Source of the DNA: JANRLF01 sp033762815
GTDB lineage: Bacteria > Bacteroidota > Bacteroidia > Chitinophagales > CAIOSU01
Assembly (NCBI GenBank): GCA_033762815.1
Contig: JANRLF010000006.1
Span: 62,001-126,000 of the forward strand
Direction: 5' to 3'
Length of the DNA stretch: 64,000 bases
Part shown: positions 7,524 through 15,244 of the stretch, in pieces
Numbering within the stretch: the first letter of the stretch is position 1
How the letters are laid out: each line of letters begins with the position of its first letter
Made by a program: the position numbers and the translations under genes
The notes under the pieces: model-generated
The model's database searches: none
What the model saw: the letters and a program-made list of their open reading frames with translations, nothing else
Told to the model about the DNA's origin: nothing

Positions 7524-8231
7524 CTAATTACTTACCAATGTACCGATACTCTCCCCCTCAACAATGCGCATCAGGTTGCCCTCCTTGTTCATATCGAACA
7601 CGATAATGGGCAAACTGTTTTCTTTGCAAAGGGTAAAAGCTGTTAAATCCATTATGCTGAGGTCTCTTGAGTAGGCATCGTCAAAAGAAATGGAATCAAA
7701 GCGGGTAGCGGTGGGGTCTTTTTCAGGGTCGGCAGTATAAATGCCATCTACTCTGGTACCCTTCAAAATTACATCTGCCTCAATTTCAATCGCCCTTAGC
7801 GAAGCTGCCGTATCCGTAGTAAAATAAGGGTTTCCTGTTCCTGCACCAAATATCACCACCCTGCCTTTCTCCAAATGCCTCATGGCCCTACGACGGATAT
7901 ATATTTCACAAATCTGCTCCATTTTGATGGCTGACATCAAACGGGTATAAACGCCTTCGGCTTCTAGGGCACTTTGAAGGGCCATGCCATTGATGACGGT
8001 GGCCAGCATGCCCATATAATCGCCTTGTGCCCGCTCTATGCCGTTATCTGCAGCTTGAAGCCCCCGGAAAATGTTGCCTCCGCCAATAACGATGGCAATT
8101 TCCACTCTCTCATCTACTACTTTCTTTATTTCTCTGGCATACTGTGTAAGGCGGGCAGGGTCAATACCATATTGCTTATTGCCCATCAAGGATTCGCCGC
8201 TCAGCTTCAGTAGTATCCGTTTATATTTCAT
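7524..8231 (-). CDS. pyrH: UMP kinase
   Basis: UMP + ATP to UDP + ADP, the first dedicated step from UMP to the other pyrimidine nucleotides; the bacterial enzyme is a hexamer of the amino-acid kinase fold. Signatures: KRILLKLSGESLMG at the N-terminus (phosphate-binding loop), IVIGGGNIFRG, 'DYMGMLATVINGMALQ', 'FGAGTGNPYFTTDTAA' and 'GTRVDGIYTADPEKD'. I use the ATG at 8231 (MKYKRILLK, 235 aa); the frame is open to a TTG at 8240, but homologues begin at MKYKR. Preceded by the tsf terminator, so it needs read-through or its own promoter. Confidence 0.96.
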   Translation of the reverse strand: MKYKRILLKLSGESLMGNKQYGIDPARLTQYAREIKKVVDERVEIAIVIGGGNIFRGLQAADNGIERAQGDYMGMLATVINGMALQSALEAEGVYTRLMSAIKMEQICEIYIRRRAMRHLEKGRVVIFGAGTGNPYFTTDTAASLRAIEIEADVILKGTRVDGIYTADPEKDPTATRFDSISFDDAYSRDLSIMDLTAFTLCKENSLPIIVFDMNKEGNLMRIVEGESIGTLVSN

Positions 8232-8249
8232 CGCTGCCAAAAATAGACA

Positions 8250-8280
8250 AAAAAAAAGAGAGAATTTGCATTCTCTCTTT
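8250..8280 (-). terminator. Intrinsic terminator after tsf
   Basis: On the minus strand an 11-bp stem (AAAGAGAGAAT / ATTCTCTCTTT, 4-nt loop) is followed by a long T run. It separates the rplM-rpsI-rpsB-tsf operon from pyrH-frr, and some read-through is likely. Confidence 0.85.
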
Positions 8281-8289
8281 CCTGTAGTT

Positions 8290-9120
8290 TTAACCTAGAG
8301 CCACCCGCTTGAAGTCGACTACCGCTAGTTCCTTGTCCACGTCTTTCAATACCTGCTCCACTGTTTTGGAGGCATCCTTTACAAATTGTTGGGCTACCAA
8401 GGTATTGTCCTTAAAGAAGCGCTCCAATTTACCTTGGGCTATTTTCTCCACCATATTCTCAGGCTTACCTTCGGCACGTGCTTGGTCCTTACCGATTTCC
8501 AACTCGCGCTCCAATATGGTGCTGTCCACTTTGCTGCGGTCAACCGCTACCGGTGCCATGGCAGCCACTTGCATAGCCACATCGCGGCCAATGCTTTCTA
8601 TGGCTTCATTGGCAGGCTTGGTCAATTTTACCAATACGCCAATTTTATTGCCCATGTGGTTATAAGCCACAATGGCTTCGCCTTCCAACTTTTCATAGTT
8701 GGTCAGGCTAATGTTTTCGTTGATTTTGCCAACTAGCTCAGTCACTTTCTCGCCCACGGTGGTTCCATCCAAAGGCAGTGCTTTCAGGGCCTCTAAGTCA
8801 GCTGGCAGGTTTTCGATGGCCAAATCAGCAATTTGGTTGGCAAAACTCACGAAATCGGCATTCTTAGCCACAAAGTCAGTTTCGCTGCTCAGCTTAATCA
8901 CCACACCGTTCTTTTTGTCGGCAGAGGTTTTGGCAATTACCACGCCCTCAGGGGCTTCTTTACCGGCACGCATGGCCGATACTTTGGCACCTTTCTTTCT
9001 AAGCAGGTCAATGGCGGCTTCCATATCGCCACTGGTTTCGGTCAGTGCCTTTTTACAATCCATTAGGCCTGCACCGGTCTTAAGCCTCAATTCATTTACT
9101 TCTGATGCTGTTACTCCCAT
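8290..9120 (-). CDS. tsf: Translation elongation factor Ts
   Basis: 276 residues. EF-Ts catalyses GDP release from EF-Tu. The N-terminal UBA-like module reads 'SEVNELRLKTGAGLMDCKKAL', with the family's LR..TGAG..DCK..L motif. It is followed by 'SSETDFVAKNADFV', the TDFVA(K/R)N segment that contacts EF-Tu. The dimerisation and C-terminal modules end in KTVEQVLKDVDKELAVVDFKRVALG. It starts 5 bp after rpsB in the conserved rpsB-tsf arrangement. Confidence 0.97.
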   Translation of the reverse strand: MGVTASEVNELRLKTGAGLMDCKKALTETSGDMEAAIDLLRKKGAKVSAMRAGKEAPEGVVIAKTSADKKNGVVIKLSSETDFVAKNADFVSFANQIADLAIENLPADLEALKALPLDGTTVGEKVTELVGKINENISLTNYEKLEGEAIVAYNHMGNKIGVLVKLTKPANEAIESIGRDVAMQVAAMAPVAVDRSKVDSTILERELEIGKDQARAEGKPENMVEKIAQGKLERFFKDNTLVAQQFVKDASKTVEQVLKDVDKELAVVDFKRVALG

Positions 9121-9125
9121 TGTTA

Positions 9126-9992
9126 TTAGCGTTTTTTAGTTACTGGCCTTTTTGATTTGGTGGTAGCTGCAGTACGTTTCTTGCCATCCTCTTTACCGCC
9201 TTCTTCTTCATCATCGCCGGCATACTTCCTTTCCCTTATCAAGTTGTCTGGCAAATCTTCGCCATCTTCTGATGAGCGGGCGGCATCTAGCTCGTCCTTG
9301 TCGTTTTTGCGCTCTTGCAAGCCTTCAATGATGGCGTCGGTCAAGTAGTTGGTGATAATTTCAATTGACTTGGATGCATCGTCATTTGCTGGTATTGCGA
9401 AATCGACCGAGGTAGGGTCTGAATTGGTGTCAACCATCGCAAAGGTAGTCACATTCAGCTTCTTAGCCTCGGAAATGGCAATGTGTTCGTGCAGGATATC
9501 AACGGCGAAAATAGCGGCAGGCATCCTGTTCAACTGGGCAATACCACCCAATACCTTTTCCAGTTTTTCCTTTTCGCGGCTCAGTACCAGCTTTTCTTTC
9601 TTGGTAATATTTTCCAAGGTAGTATCGCCCAACATTTTTTCTATCTGCTGCATCTTTTTGATTGATTTGCGGATAGTGGTAAAGTTGGTCAACATACCGC
9701 CCAGCCACCTTTCGGTTACGTAAGGCATGTTGCAACGCTTGGCAGCTTGCTGAACGATTTCCTTACCTTGCTTTTTGGTAGTGATGAAAAGGATTTTCTT
9801 TCCTGAACGGGCAATGGATTTCAATGCCTGTGCAGCCTCTTGAAGCTTGTCATGGGTTTTGTAAAGGTCAATGATATGGATGCCTTTCTTTTCCATGAAA
9901 ATATAAGGGCGCATTTTTGGGTTCCACTTCTTCTTAAGGTGGCCAAAATGTACACCAGCTTCAAGCAATTGTTTATGGGTGATCTCTTGCAT
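9126..9992 (-). CDS. rpsB: 30S ribosomal protein S2 with charged C-terminal extension
   Basis: 288 residues. The S2 core (about 1-225) starts MQEITHKQLLEAGVHFGHLKKKWNPKM and carries 'TNFTTIRKSIKKM', 'LPDAIFAVD'-type strands and 'VDTNSDP..VDFAIPANDDA' before the final helix. Beyond residue 230 there is an extra tail of about 60 residues, first acidic (DELDAARSSEDGEDLP), then DDEEEGGKEDG, then very basic (KRTAATTKSKRPVTKKR). Such tails vary within Bacteroidota and may act in ribosome or rRNA contacts. It lies between rpsI (18 bp) and tsf (5 bp). Confidence 0.96.
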   Translation of the reverse strand: MQEITHKQLLEAGVHFGHLKKKWNPKMRPYIFMEKKGIHIIDLYKTHDKLQEAAQALKSIARSGKKILFITTKKQGKEIVQQAAKRCNMPYVTERWLGGMLTNFTTIRKSIKKMQQIEKMLGDTTLENITKKEKLVLSREKEKLEKVLGGIAQLNRMPAAIFAVDILHEHIAISEAKKLNVTTFAMVDTNSDPTSVDFAIPANDDASKSIEIITNYLTDAIIEGLQERKNDKDELDAARSSEDGEDLPDNLIRERKYAGDDEEEGGKEDGKKRTAATTKSKRPVTKKR

Positions 9993-10010
9993 AATGTCTG
10001 CTCTAAACTT

Positions 10011-10397
10011 TTAACGTTTGCTGAATTGTGCTCTCTTACGGGCTTTTCTCAAGCCTGGCTTCTTACGTTCCACCACGCGAGAGTCACGGGTCATTAGGTG
10101 GGCGGCTTTCAATTGAGGCTTCAGTTCTGCATCAATTTCCACCAAAGCCCTGGCGATGCCTAATTTCACGGCATCGGCTTGGCCTTTAATACCACCGCCT
10201 TGTACGTTTACGGTTACGTCGTATTGGTTGGTTTGGCCAACTGTTTTCAGCGGCTGCTCAACCTTTAGTCGCAAATGGTTAACGGTGAAATATTCAGCAT
10301 GGTCTTTGCCGTTCACGGTAATCTTACCGCTACCGGGGTTTAAATATACACGGGCAACTGCTGCTTTTCTGCGGCCCAAAGCGTTTGTAGTACTCAT
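10011..10397 (-). CDS. rpsI: 30S ribosomal protein S9
   Basis: 128 residues, full length. It begins STTNALGRRKAAVARVYLNPGSG and ends in the invariant basic tail GLRKARKRAQFSKR, whose last Lys-Arg reaches the P-site tRNA. It is located 3 bp after rplM, the usual rplM-rpsI pairing, and continues into rpsB-tsf. Confidence 0.97.
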   Translation of the reverse strand: MSTTNALGRRKAAVARVYLNPGSGKITVNGKDHAEYFTVNHLRLKVEQPLKTVGQTNQYDVTVNVQGGGIKGQADAVKLGIARALVEIDAELKPQLKAAHLMTRDSRVVERKKPGLRKARKRAQFSKR

Positions 10398-10400
10398 CGC

Positions 10401-10844
10401 TTAAATATTGAAGGATTGGGGCTTTTGAGCAGCATGTGGGTGCTCATTGCCTGCGTAAACGAATAATTTCTTGAACATGGCCCTGCCAAGCTTGGTTTTT
10501 GGCAACATGCCTTTTACGGCTATTTCAATCAGGTCATTAGGTTTTTTGGCATTCAGGGCACGTGCCTTTACTTCACGTTGGCCGCCTGGATAACCCGTGT
10601 GGCGGATATAGCTCTTAGCATCCCACTTGTTGCCTGTCAACTGTATCTTCTCTGAGTTGATAACGATTACATAGTCGCCGCAGTCGAAGCTAGGCGTATA
10701 GTAAGGCTTGTTCTTTCCCATCAATTTATGGGCTACTTGCGATGCCAGCCTGCCCAACACTAGGTCGGTAGCGTCTATTACATACCAATCACGCTTTACG
10801 ATTTTCTCGCTGGCCGATTGGGTTTTGAAACTGATTGTATCCAC
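10401..10844 (-). CDS. rplM: 50S ribosomal protein L13
   Basis: Core motifs are clear: RDWYVIDATDLVLGRLASQVAHKLMGKNKP, DCGDYVIVINSEKIQLTGNKW, YIRHTGYPGGQ and GMLPKTKLGRAMFKKL. There is no usable ATG. The frame is open to a TTG at 10880, but that codon lies inside a perfect promoter (10878-10907), so translation must begin later. I choose GTG 10844, giving a 147-residue protein beginning VDTISFKT, which matches the 'MDT.S(Y/F)KT' start of Bacteroidota L13. An ATT at 10850 is the alternative. First gene of the ribosomal operon. Confidence 0.93.
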   Translation of the reverse strand: MDTISFKTQSASEKIVKRDWYVIDATDLVLGRLASQVAHKLMGKNKPYYTPSFDCGDYVIVINSEKIQLTGNKWDAKSYIRHTGYPGGQREVKARALNAKKPNDLIEIAVKGMLPKTKLGRAMFKKLFVYAGNEHPHAAQKPQSFNI

Positions 10845-10877
10845 GTCAATGTGCTTTGATATTCCAAAAAGGGAATG

Positions 10878-10907
10878 CAAAGTTAGCCATTATTCAATGG
10901 AAAGCAA
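10878..10907 (-). promoter_or_regulatory. Promoter of the rplM-rpsI-rpsB-tsf operon
   Basis: On the minus strand TTG (10905-10907), a 19-nt spacer and TAACTTTG (10878-10885) form a textbook Bacteroidota sigma-A promoter (TTG-N17-23-TAnnTTTG). Transcription should start near 10871, about 27 nt before the GTG start of rplM. Confidence 0.85.
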
Positions 10908-11087
10908 TGTGTGGACAAAAGAATTTTACGCTTACCTCTATAAACAACTGATTATCAATCCAAATTTTGCCGAAAAAATTTAATTGTCAAAAATACGATT
11001 GAAAAACAAGCAGTTGTTAAATGATGCAGCAATCTTCTATCTGCATTTAAATCTAATTTCTAAATTTATGAGTTGTAAAGAATAAAT

Positions 11088-11453
11088 ATGCGTCTCTTCA
11101 AACTTAGTACCTCACTTTGCCACACCGAAAAAGTGCCTACACTTTCTTGTGAACATTGCAATGCCAAAGGCACATTGCTTTTTAATGCGGAAGCTAGATT
11201 TCTAAGTTTTTTCTATATGCCTATTTTACCTTGGGGTATAGTTGGTTCCAGCCAATGTGAAAACTGCAAGCAGTACTTTGGTATAAACGAAATGCCCCTT
11301 CGTTACAAAGAGGCATTTCATATTGTAAAGTTAAGCGCTACGAGGCCATTATGGCATTACATTGGCTTTTTCTTTCTTGGATTTCCTTTTGTCATATCAG
11401 CATTCACAATAGCGATATTGCTAATCATTACCATTATAGGGGAGAAACTATAA
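11088..11453 (+). CDS. Zinc-ribbon small membrane protein
   Basis: 121 residues. Two CxxC pairs (CEHCNAKG at about 21-28 and CENCKQYFG at about 57-65) form a zinc ribbon interrupted by a hydrophobic segment (FLSFFYMPILPWGIVGS). A clear C-terminal transmembrane hairpin (WHYIGFFFLGFPFVISAFTIAILLIITII) follows. The layout matches zinc-ribbon_15-type proteins of unknown function. It ends 4 bp before the convergent zinc peptidase. No operon partner. Confidence 0.6.
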   Translation: MRLFKLSTSLCHTEKVPTLSCEHCNAKGTLLFNAEARFLSFFYMPILPWGIVGSSQCENCKQYFGINEMPLRYKEAFHIVKLSATRPLWHYIGFFFLGFPFVISAFTIAILLIITIIGEKL

Positions 11454-11457
11454 AATA

Positions 11458-12138
11458 TTAGTCCCTCCTAGCAAAATAAATGGAAACGTAGTATAGCAAA
11501 GTAGCCAAGGAGCCCAATGCTGCCACTACGTATGTCATCGCTGCCCACCAAAGTGCATCTTTTGCCTCACTATGCTCTTTAGAAGTAGCTATATTGCTCG
11601 CTTCCAGCCAAGCCAAAGCCCTGCGGGAGGCGTCAAATTCCACGGGCAAGGTAATGAAGCTGAACAAGGTGGTAGCAGCAAACATTACAATACCAATCAG
11701 CAGCAAGTAGGGAAAAGCTTGCAAAAGGAAAATGCCTGCCAACAATATCCAAGGCATGATGGTGGAACTAACCTGTACTACCGGTACTAGAGCCGAACGC
11801 ATAGTGAGCCATGTGTATGCTTTAGCATGTTGTACGGCGTGGCCACATTCGTGGGCAGCTACTGCAGCAGCGGCAATGTTACGTCCCTCATATACCTCGG
11901 GGCTTAAATTCACCGTGCGATTGGCTGGGTTGTAATGGTCGCTCAAAAAGCCGGGGGTAGAAGTTACTGACACACCTGTGATATTGTAATCACGCAGCAT
12001 TTTTTCTGCTACTTCTTTACCCGTTAAACCTGCCGTTAAATATTCTTTTGAATATTTATTGAATTTGCTCTTCAGCCTATAACTTACCGCCCAGCTAAGG
12101 AGCATAAAAACGATTGCTATCAAATAAATTCCTGCCAT
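11458..12138 (-). CDS. Membrane zinc metallopeptidase (YugP/neutral Zn peptidase family)
   Basis: About 226 residues. The HECGH zinc-binding motif (about 96-100) is followed by AVQHAKAY; a third ligand is expected downstream. Hydrophobic helices flank it: an N-terminal anchor (AGIYLIAIVFMLLSWAVSY), two central ones and a C-terminal one. 'EEVLRDYNI.GV.V' and 'L.DHYNPANRTVNLSPEVYEGRNIAAAAVAAHE' are family signatures. The frame extends 12 codons upstream, but homologues start at the M of MAGIYLIAIV, chosen here. Substrates of the family are unknown; a role in envelope quality control is inference. Confidence 0.85.
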   Translation of the reverse strand: MAGIYLIAIVFMLLSWAVSYRLKSKFNKYSKEYLTAGLTGKEVAEKMLRDYNITGVSVTSTPGFLSDHYNPANRTVNLSPEVYEGRNIAAAAVAAHECGHAVQHAKAYTWLTMRSALVPVVQVSSTIMPWILLAGIFLLQAFPYLLLIGIVMFAATTLFSFITLPVEFDASRRALAWLEASNIATSKEHSEAKDALWWAAMTYVVAALGSLATLLYYVSIYFARRD

Positions 12139-12262
12139 TTCAATTCGATGTTTGTTGTTGAAATATAATAACAAATGATGTGCCTCATATGTTGTACTGC
12201 CATTATGACTATAATAGGATATGATTTAACAACTTAAAAAGGGTATTATCTGCCATTAGCAA

Positions 12263-12285
12263 CCCTTAATTAGTCTAAATAAGGG
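12263..12285 (+). promoter_or_regulatory. DtxR-box-like palindrome upstream of FTR1
   Basis: Arms CCCTTAATTAG and CTAAATAAGGG flank a central T, matching at 10 of 11 positions. The core TTAGTCTAA resembles the TTAG-N-CTAA heart of IdeR/DtxR-type iron boxes. It covers the position where the -33 element of the FTR1 promoter would lie, as expected for a metal-dependent repressor. Confidence 0.55.
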
Positions 12286-12293
12286 GAATGGCT

Positions 12294-12301
12294 TAGTTTT
12301 G
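12294..12301 (+). promoter_or_regulatory. Bacteroidota -7 box of the FTR1 gene
   Basis: TAGTTTTG matches TAnnTTTG. It ends 22 bp before the GTG start and lies 8 bp downstream of the palindrome at 12263-12285. Confidence 0.55.
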
Positions 12302-12323
12302 CCCCCCAATAAAAACCAATTCG

Positions 12324-13160
12324 GTGCTTGAAAGTTTCATTATTTTATTCAGGGAGTCGTTTGAGGCGGCACTTATTACTGGTATTGTTCTAAGTTATCT
12401 CAATCGTAAGGGAGCCCAAGAGCAAATCCGCACTGTATGGCATGGGGTAATAACGGGTATTGTGGCAAGTTTGGTCATTGGTATTGCATTTAAATTATTC
12501 TCATTCGAGTTTGAAGGAGAGGCAGAAGAAATTTTTGAAGGCGTTACCATGCTGGTTACGGCTGCCATGTTGTCAAGTTTTATTATTTACATGATTAGGG
12601 TGAAGCCCAGTGTAAAACAAATAGAATCGGAGACGGGGGAAAAACTAGGCAATAAATGGGGATTGTTTTTTTTGGTTGCAATATCCATTTTACGAGAAGG
12701 CATTGAATCAGTACTGTTCCTAGTAGGTCTTAATGTTAATGGTATTGAAGGACTAATCGGCAGCTTGCTGGGACTACTGGTAGGTATTGGTTTGGTTTAC
12801 CTGCTGTTCAAAGGCTTCGTAAGGCTCAACTTTAAGGTACTTTTTGGTACCACCAATGCTTTGTTGATGCTGATTGCCGCCGGATTGGTAGCCCATGGCA
12901 TTCATGAATTACAGGAGGCTGGGGTAATCAATGTATTGAGTCAAACCGCATGGGATATCAATCCTGCAATAACTGCGGAAGGGGAATACCCATTGCTGCA
13001 CGAAAAGGGGGCCATCGGATCCATTATGGTTTCTTTGTTTGGTTATAATGGCAACCCCTCCGTATTGGAAATTGTTTGTTATGTAGCCTATCTGTTAACA
13101 GTTGGTAGTGCCGCATACCTCGGAGGAGCGAGAAAATCTTCAGGGGAAAAGGCTGCCTAG
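12324..13160 (+). CDS. FTR1-family iron permease
   Basis: 278-residue polytopic membrane protein with about seven TM helices. The two FTR1 iron-binding motifs are present: RESFEAAL at residues 10-17 and REGIES at 124-129, each with the R-E-x-x-E pattern needed for iron transport. The start is a GTG, directly followed by LESFIILFRESFEAALI, the canonical N-terminus. No multicopper oxidase or EfeO/EfeB partner is adjacent, so it may act as a stand-alone ferrous or ferric importer. The palindrome at the promoter suggests iron repression. Confidence 0.88.
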   Translation: MLESFIILFRESFEAALITGIVLSYLNRKGAQEQIRTVWHGVITGIVASLVIGIAFKLFSFEFEGEAEEIFEGVTMLVTAAMLSSFIIYMIRVKPSVKQIESETGEKLGNKWGLFFLVAISILREGIESVLFLVGLNVNGIEGLIGSLLGLLVGIGLVYLLFKGFVRLNFKVLFGTTNALLMLIAAGLVAHGIHELQEAGVINVLSQTAWDINPAITAEGEYPLLHEKGAIGSIMVSLFGYNGNPSVLEIVCYVAYLLTVGSAAYLGGARKSSGEKAA

Positions 13161-13744
13161 TTCTGCTCCTTCACTATTTGCACGGTGCTGCTTCTATCAA
13201 TAACCAATGGGGGCATGCCGCTACAGGAGGCTTCACTTTTCTTCAACCTTGCAAAACCGCCACTGTACATTTCTCCTTTATAATAGCAATTGCCAGAAGG
13301 TTTGGAAAACTCGGCAGGCAAAGTAATGACCATATTGTTCGTCTTGTCAATGTACCCTATTTTATGGTACTTCTTTTCTTCCGGCTTGTCGACCCAGCTA
13401 ATATTGAGTATGGCTACATAAGCTAGCCCCTCACTAAAACGCCCGATGGCATCGTACATTAGGTTAATGACCAATATCCCTTGCTCATTGATGTATCCAT
13501 ACTTCCAGCCATCTACTTTATCAAAGATGCCCACAGGCGCCATTCCCTCGCTGAACGGCCCAGCATAATCATATACGGGAGGCACCTTCCAGTTGCCCCC
13601 TTCATCTTGGTAGCCCCATTTTACCTCGCCGTACACTACGCCCTTTTCGTTTTCAACCATCAAGGTATCCGCTACGGGTGTTAGTTGTTGGGCACACAGT
13701 ACTGTGCTTAGCAATAAGACACTTAACAAATAAACAAACCTCAT
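13157..13744 (-). CDS. Secreted WG-repeat protein
   Basis: 195 residues. A Sec signal peptide (MRFVYLLSVLLLSTVLCAQQ) precedes three WG-type beta repeats: 'KWGYQDEGGNWKVPPVYDYAGPF', 'KYGYINEQGILVINLMYDAIGRF' and a weaker 'KIGYIDKTNNMVI' unit. Each repeat has the (W/Y)G(Y/F)I-D--G--V-P--YD---F-EG-A pattern. The protein is extracytoplasmic, of unknown function. The frame extends upstream, but the -7 box at 13762 and the signal peptide fix the start at 13744. It overlaps the end of FTR1 by 4 bp in convergent orientation. Confidence 0.8.
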   Translation of the reverse strand: MRFVYLLSVLLLSTVLCAQQLTPVADTLMVENEKGVVYGEVKWGYQDEGGNWKVPPVYDYAGPFSEGMAPVGIFDKVDGWKYGYINEQGILVINLMYDAIGRFSEGLAYVAILNISWVDKPEEKKYHKIGYIDKTNNMVITLPAEFSKPSGNCYYKGEMYSGGFARLKKSEASCSGMPPLVIDRSSTVQIVKEQN

Positions 13745-13761
13745 AACCGCTGTTTTCAGTA

Positions 13762-13769
13762 CAAAAATA
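13762..13769 (-). promoter_or_regulatory. Bacteroidota -7 box of the WG-repeat gene
   Basis: TATTTTTG on the minus strand gives a predicted leader of about 11 nt before the ATG at 13744 and excludes the upstream in-frame starts. Confidence 0.5.
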
Positions 13770-13869
13770 TTAAAAACCCAGTAGATATGGGTGGATTGGC
13801 CACATGCCGCCGCCCGCCGCATTTATTTCCTCTATTTAGTGTATTTGGTTAACTTAACGCTTGCTTAAC

Positions 13870-14418
13870 ATGGTAAGGAAGAAAAAGCCAAAAAAGATTA
13901 ACCGCATAATAGGTAGAAGCGATAAGATAGACCTGCCTGACATGCACTTGTATGACCTTGATGCCAAGATAGACACCGGGGCGTATACCAGTGCCATTCA
14001 TTGTGGCAATATCCGTGTGGAAGAAAACGGGCAAGGTAATGTCTTGAAATTTATATTGCTGGATAAAAAGCACCCTGCCTATAACAAGAAAAAATTTGAA
14101 GTAACCGATTTCAGGAAAAGGATAATCAAGAATTCGTTCGGCCAGGCCGAGGAACGTTTTATCATCAAGACGGCGATTGTTATTTTTGGACAGAAATTTG
14201 AAACGGAGTTTTCACTCAGTAAAAGGGGCAATCTAAAATTTCCCGTATTGCTGGGCCGCAAGTTCCTGCAAAAAGGCAGGTTCATGGTGGAGGTAACCAA
14301 ATATAACCTGTCCTACAAAGCTAAAAACAGCAAGTATGAAAATCGCGATATTGTCGAGAAATCCCAAGCTGTACTCGACAAGGAGATTGGTAGAAGCCGC
14401 GCAACGCCGGGGTCATGA
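13870..14418 (+). CDS. RimK-associated ATP-dependent zinc protease (RimB-like)
   Basis: 182 residues of the PF05618 family. The pepsin-like motif 'AKIDTGAYTSAIHC' follows 'GRSDKIDLPDMHLYDLD', and later 'EFSLSKRGNLKFPVLLGRKFL' gives the conserved 'R..m..PvLlGR.fL' block. In Pseudomonas the homologue RimB acts with RimK in modification of ribosomal protein S6. The last 28 codons overlap the start of rimK in another frame (83 bp), so the two are translationally linked. The ATG at 13870 is preferred over the TTG at 13861. Confidence 0.85.
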   Translation: MVRKKKPKKINRIIGRSDKIDLPDMHLYDLDAKIDTGAYTSAIHCGNIRVEENGQGNVLKFILLDKKHPAYNKKKFEVTDFRKRIIKNSFGQAEERFIIKTAIVIFGQKFETEFSLSKRGNLKFPVLLGRKFLQKGRFMVEVTKYNLSYKAKNSKYENRDIVEKSQAVLDKEIGRSRATPGS

Positions 14419-15244
14419 AGCATTGGTGATTGACCATTTGAAGTGTAACATTGTAATAGAACAAAAAAAGCCATCGGTTCACTACCACGGCAAAGCTTTG
14501 GAAGGGGTAGATGCCATTATACCCCGTATTGGTGCCAGTGTCACTTTTTATGGTTCGGCAGTAGTGCGGCAGTTTGAAATGATGAAAGTCTTTTCTGCCA
14601 TAGAATCGCAAGCCTTGCTGCGCTCTAGGGACAAACTGAGGAGTTTGCAGATTCTTTCCCGGGCTGGGTTGGGCTTACCCAAAACCGTATTTACCAACTA
14701 TACCCGCGAAACCAAGGATATTGTGGATTCGGTTGGCGGTGCCCCTGTAGTCATCAAGTTGCTGGAGGGCACCCAAGGGCTAGGTGTAGTGCTGGCAGAG
14801 AACCAAGAAGCTGCGAGTTCGGTTATTGAGGCCTTTCATAATTTGAAAGCACGCATTATTGTACAGGAATTCATAAAGGAAGTGAAAGGCGCTGATATCA
14901 GGGCATTTGTAGTGCATGGCAAGGTAATAGGTGCCATGCGTCGCCAAGCCAAATCGGGCGAATTCAGGTCAAATTTACACCGGGGTGGTACCGCATCCGT
15001 CATTGAGCTGTCCAAAGAGGAGAAGAGGGCTGCAGTAAAGGCAGCTAAAGCGATGGGTTTAAGTATAGCTGGCGTGGATATGCTACAATCTAAAAGAGGG
15101 CCCTTGATATTGGAGGTGAACTCTTCACCTGGCCTGGAAGGTATTGAAAGGGCAACAAATATTGATGTTGCAGAAGCTATCATCAAGTATATTGAAAAGA
15201 ATGCCTTGAAAGATAAGATACAAAAAGACAAGGTGAACGCCTGA
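14336..15244 (+). CDS. rimK: RimK-type alpha-L-glutamate ligase
   Basis: 302 residues, ATP-grasp ligase that adds glutamate residues to the C-terminus of ribosomal protein S6 in E. coli, and to F420 or other acceptors in relatives. The N-terminus MKIAILSRNPKLYSTRRLVEAAQRRGHEA is canonical. ATP-grasp features: 'PVVIKLLEGTQGLGV' (lysine and glycine-rich loop), 'IVQEFIKEVKGADIRAFVV' and the metal-binding 'GPLILEVNSSPGLEGIE'. It overlaps the zinc protease gene by 83 bp and the next gene by one base (TGATG). The acceptor in this organism is not deducible. Confidence 0.93.
   Translation: MKIAILSRNPKLYSTRRLVEAAQRRGHEALVIDHLKCNIVIEQKKPSVHYHGKALEGVDAIIPRIGASVTFYGSAVVRQFEMMKVFSAIESQALLRSRDKLRSLQILSRAGLGLPKTVFTNYTRETKDIVDSVGGAPVVIKLLEGTQGLGVVLAENQEAASSVIEAFHNLKARIIVQEFIKEVKGADIRAFVVHGKVIGAMRRQAKSGEFRSNLHRGGTASVIELSKEEKRAAVKAAKAMGLSIAGVDMLQSKRGPLILEVNSSPGLEGIERATNIDVAEAIIKYIEKNALKDKIQKDKVNA

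Noticed and set aside
8238..8245. TATTTTTG as promoter of pyrH
   Set aside because: It would start transcription at about the ATG itself and no TTG lies at a proper distance; read-through from tsf is as likely.
14336..14418. Frameshift between the zinc protease and rimK
   Set aside because: Both proteins are complete with canonical ends and the overlap needs no frameshift.
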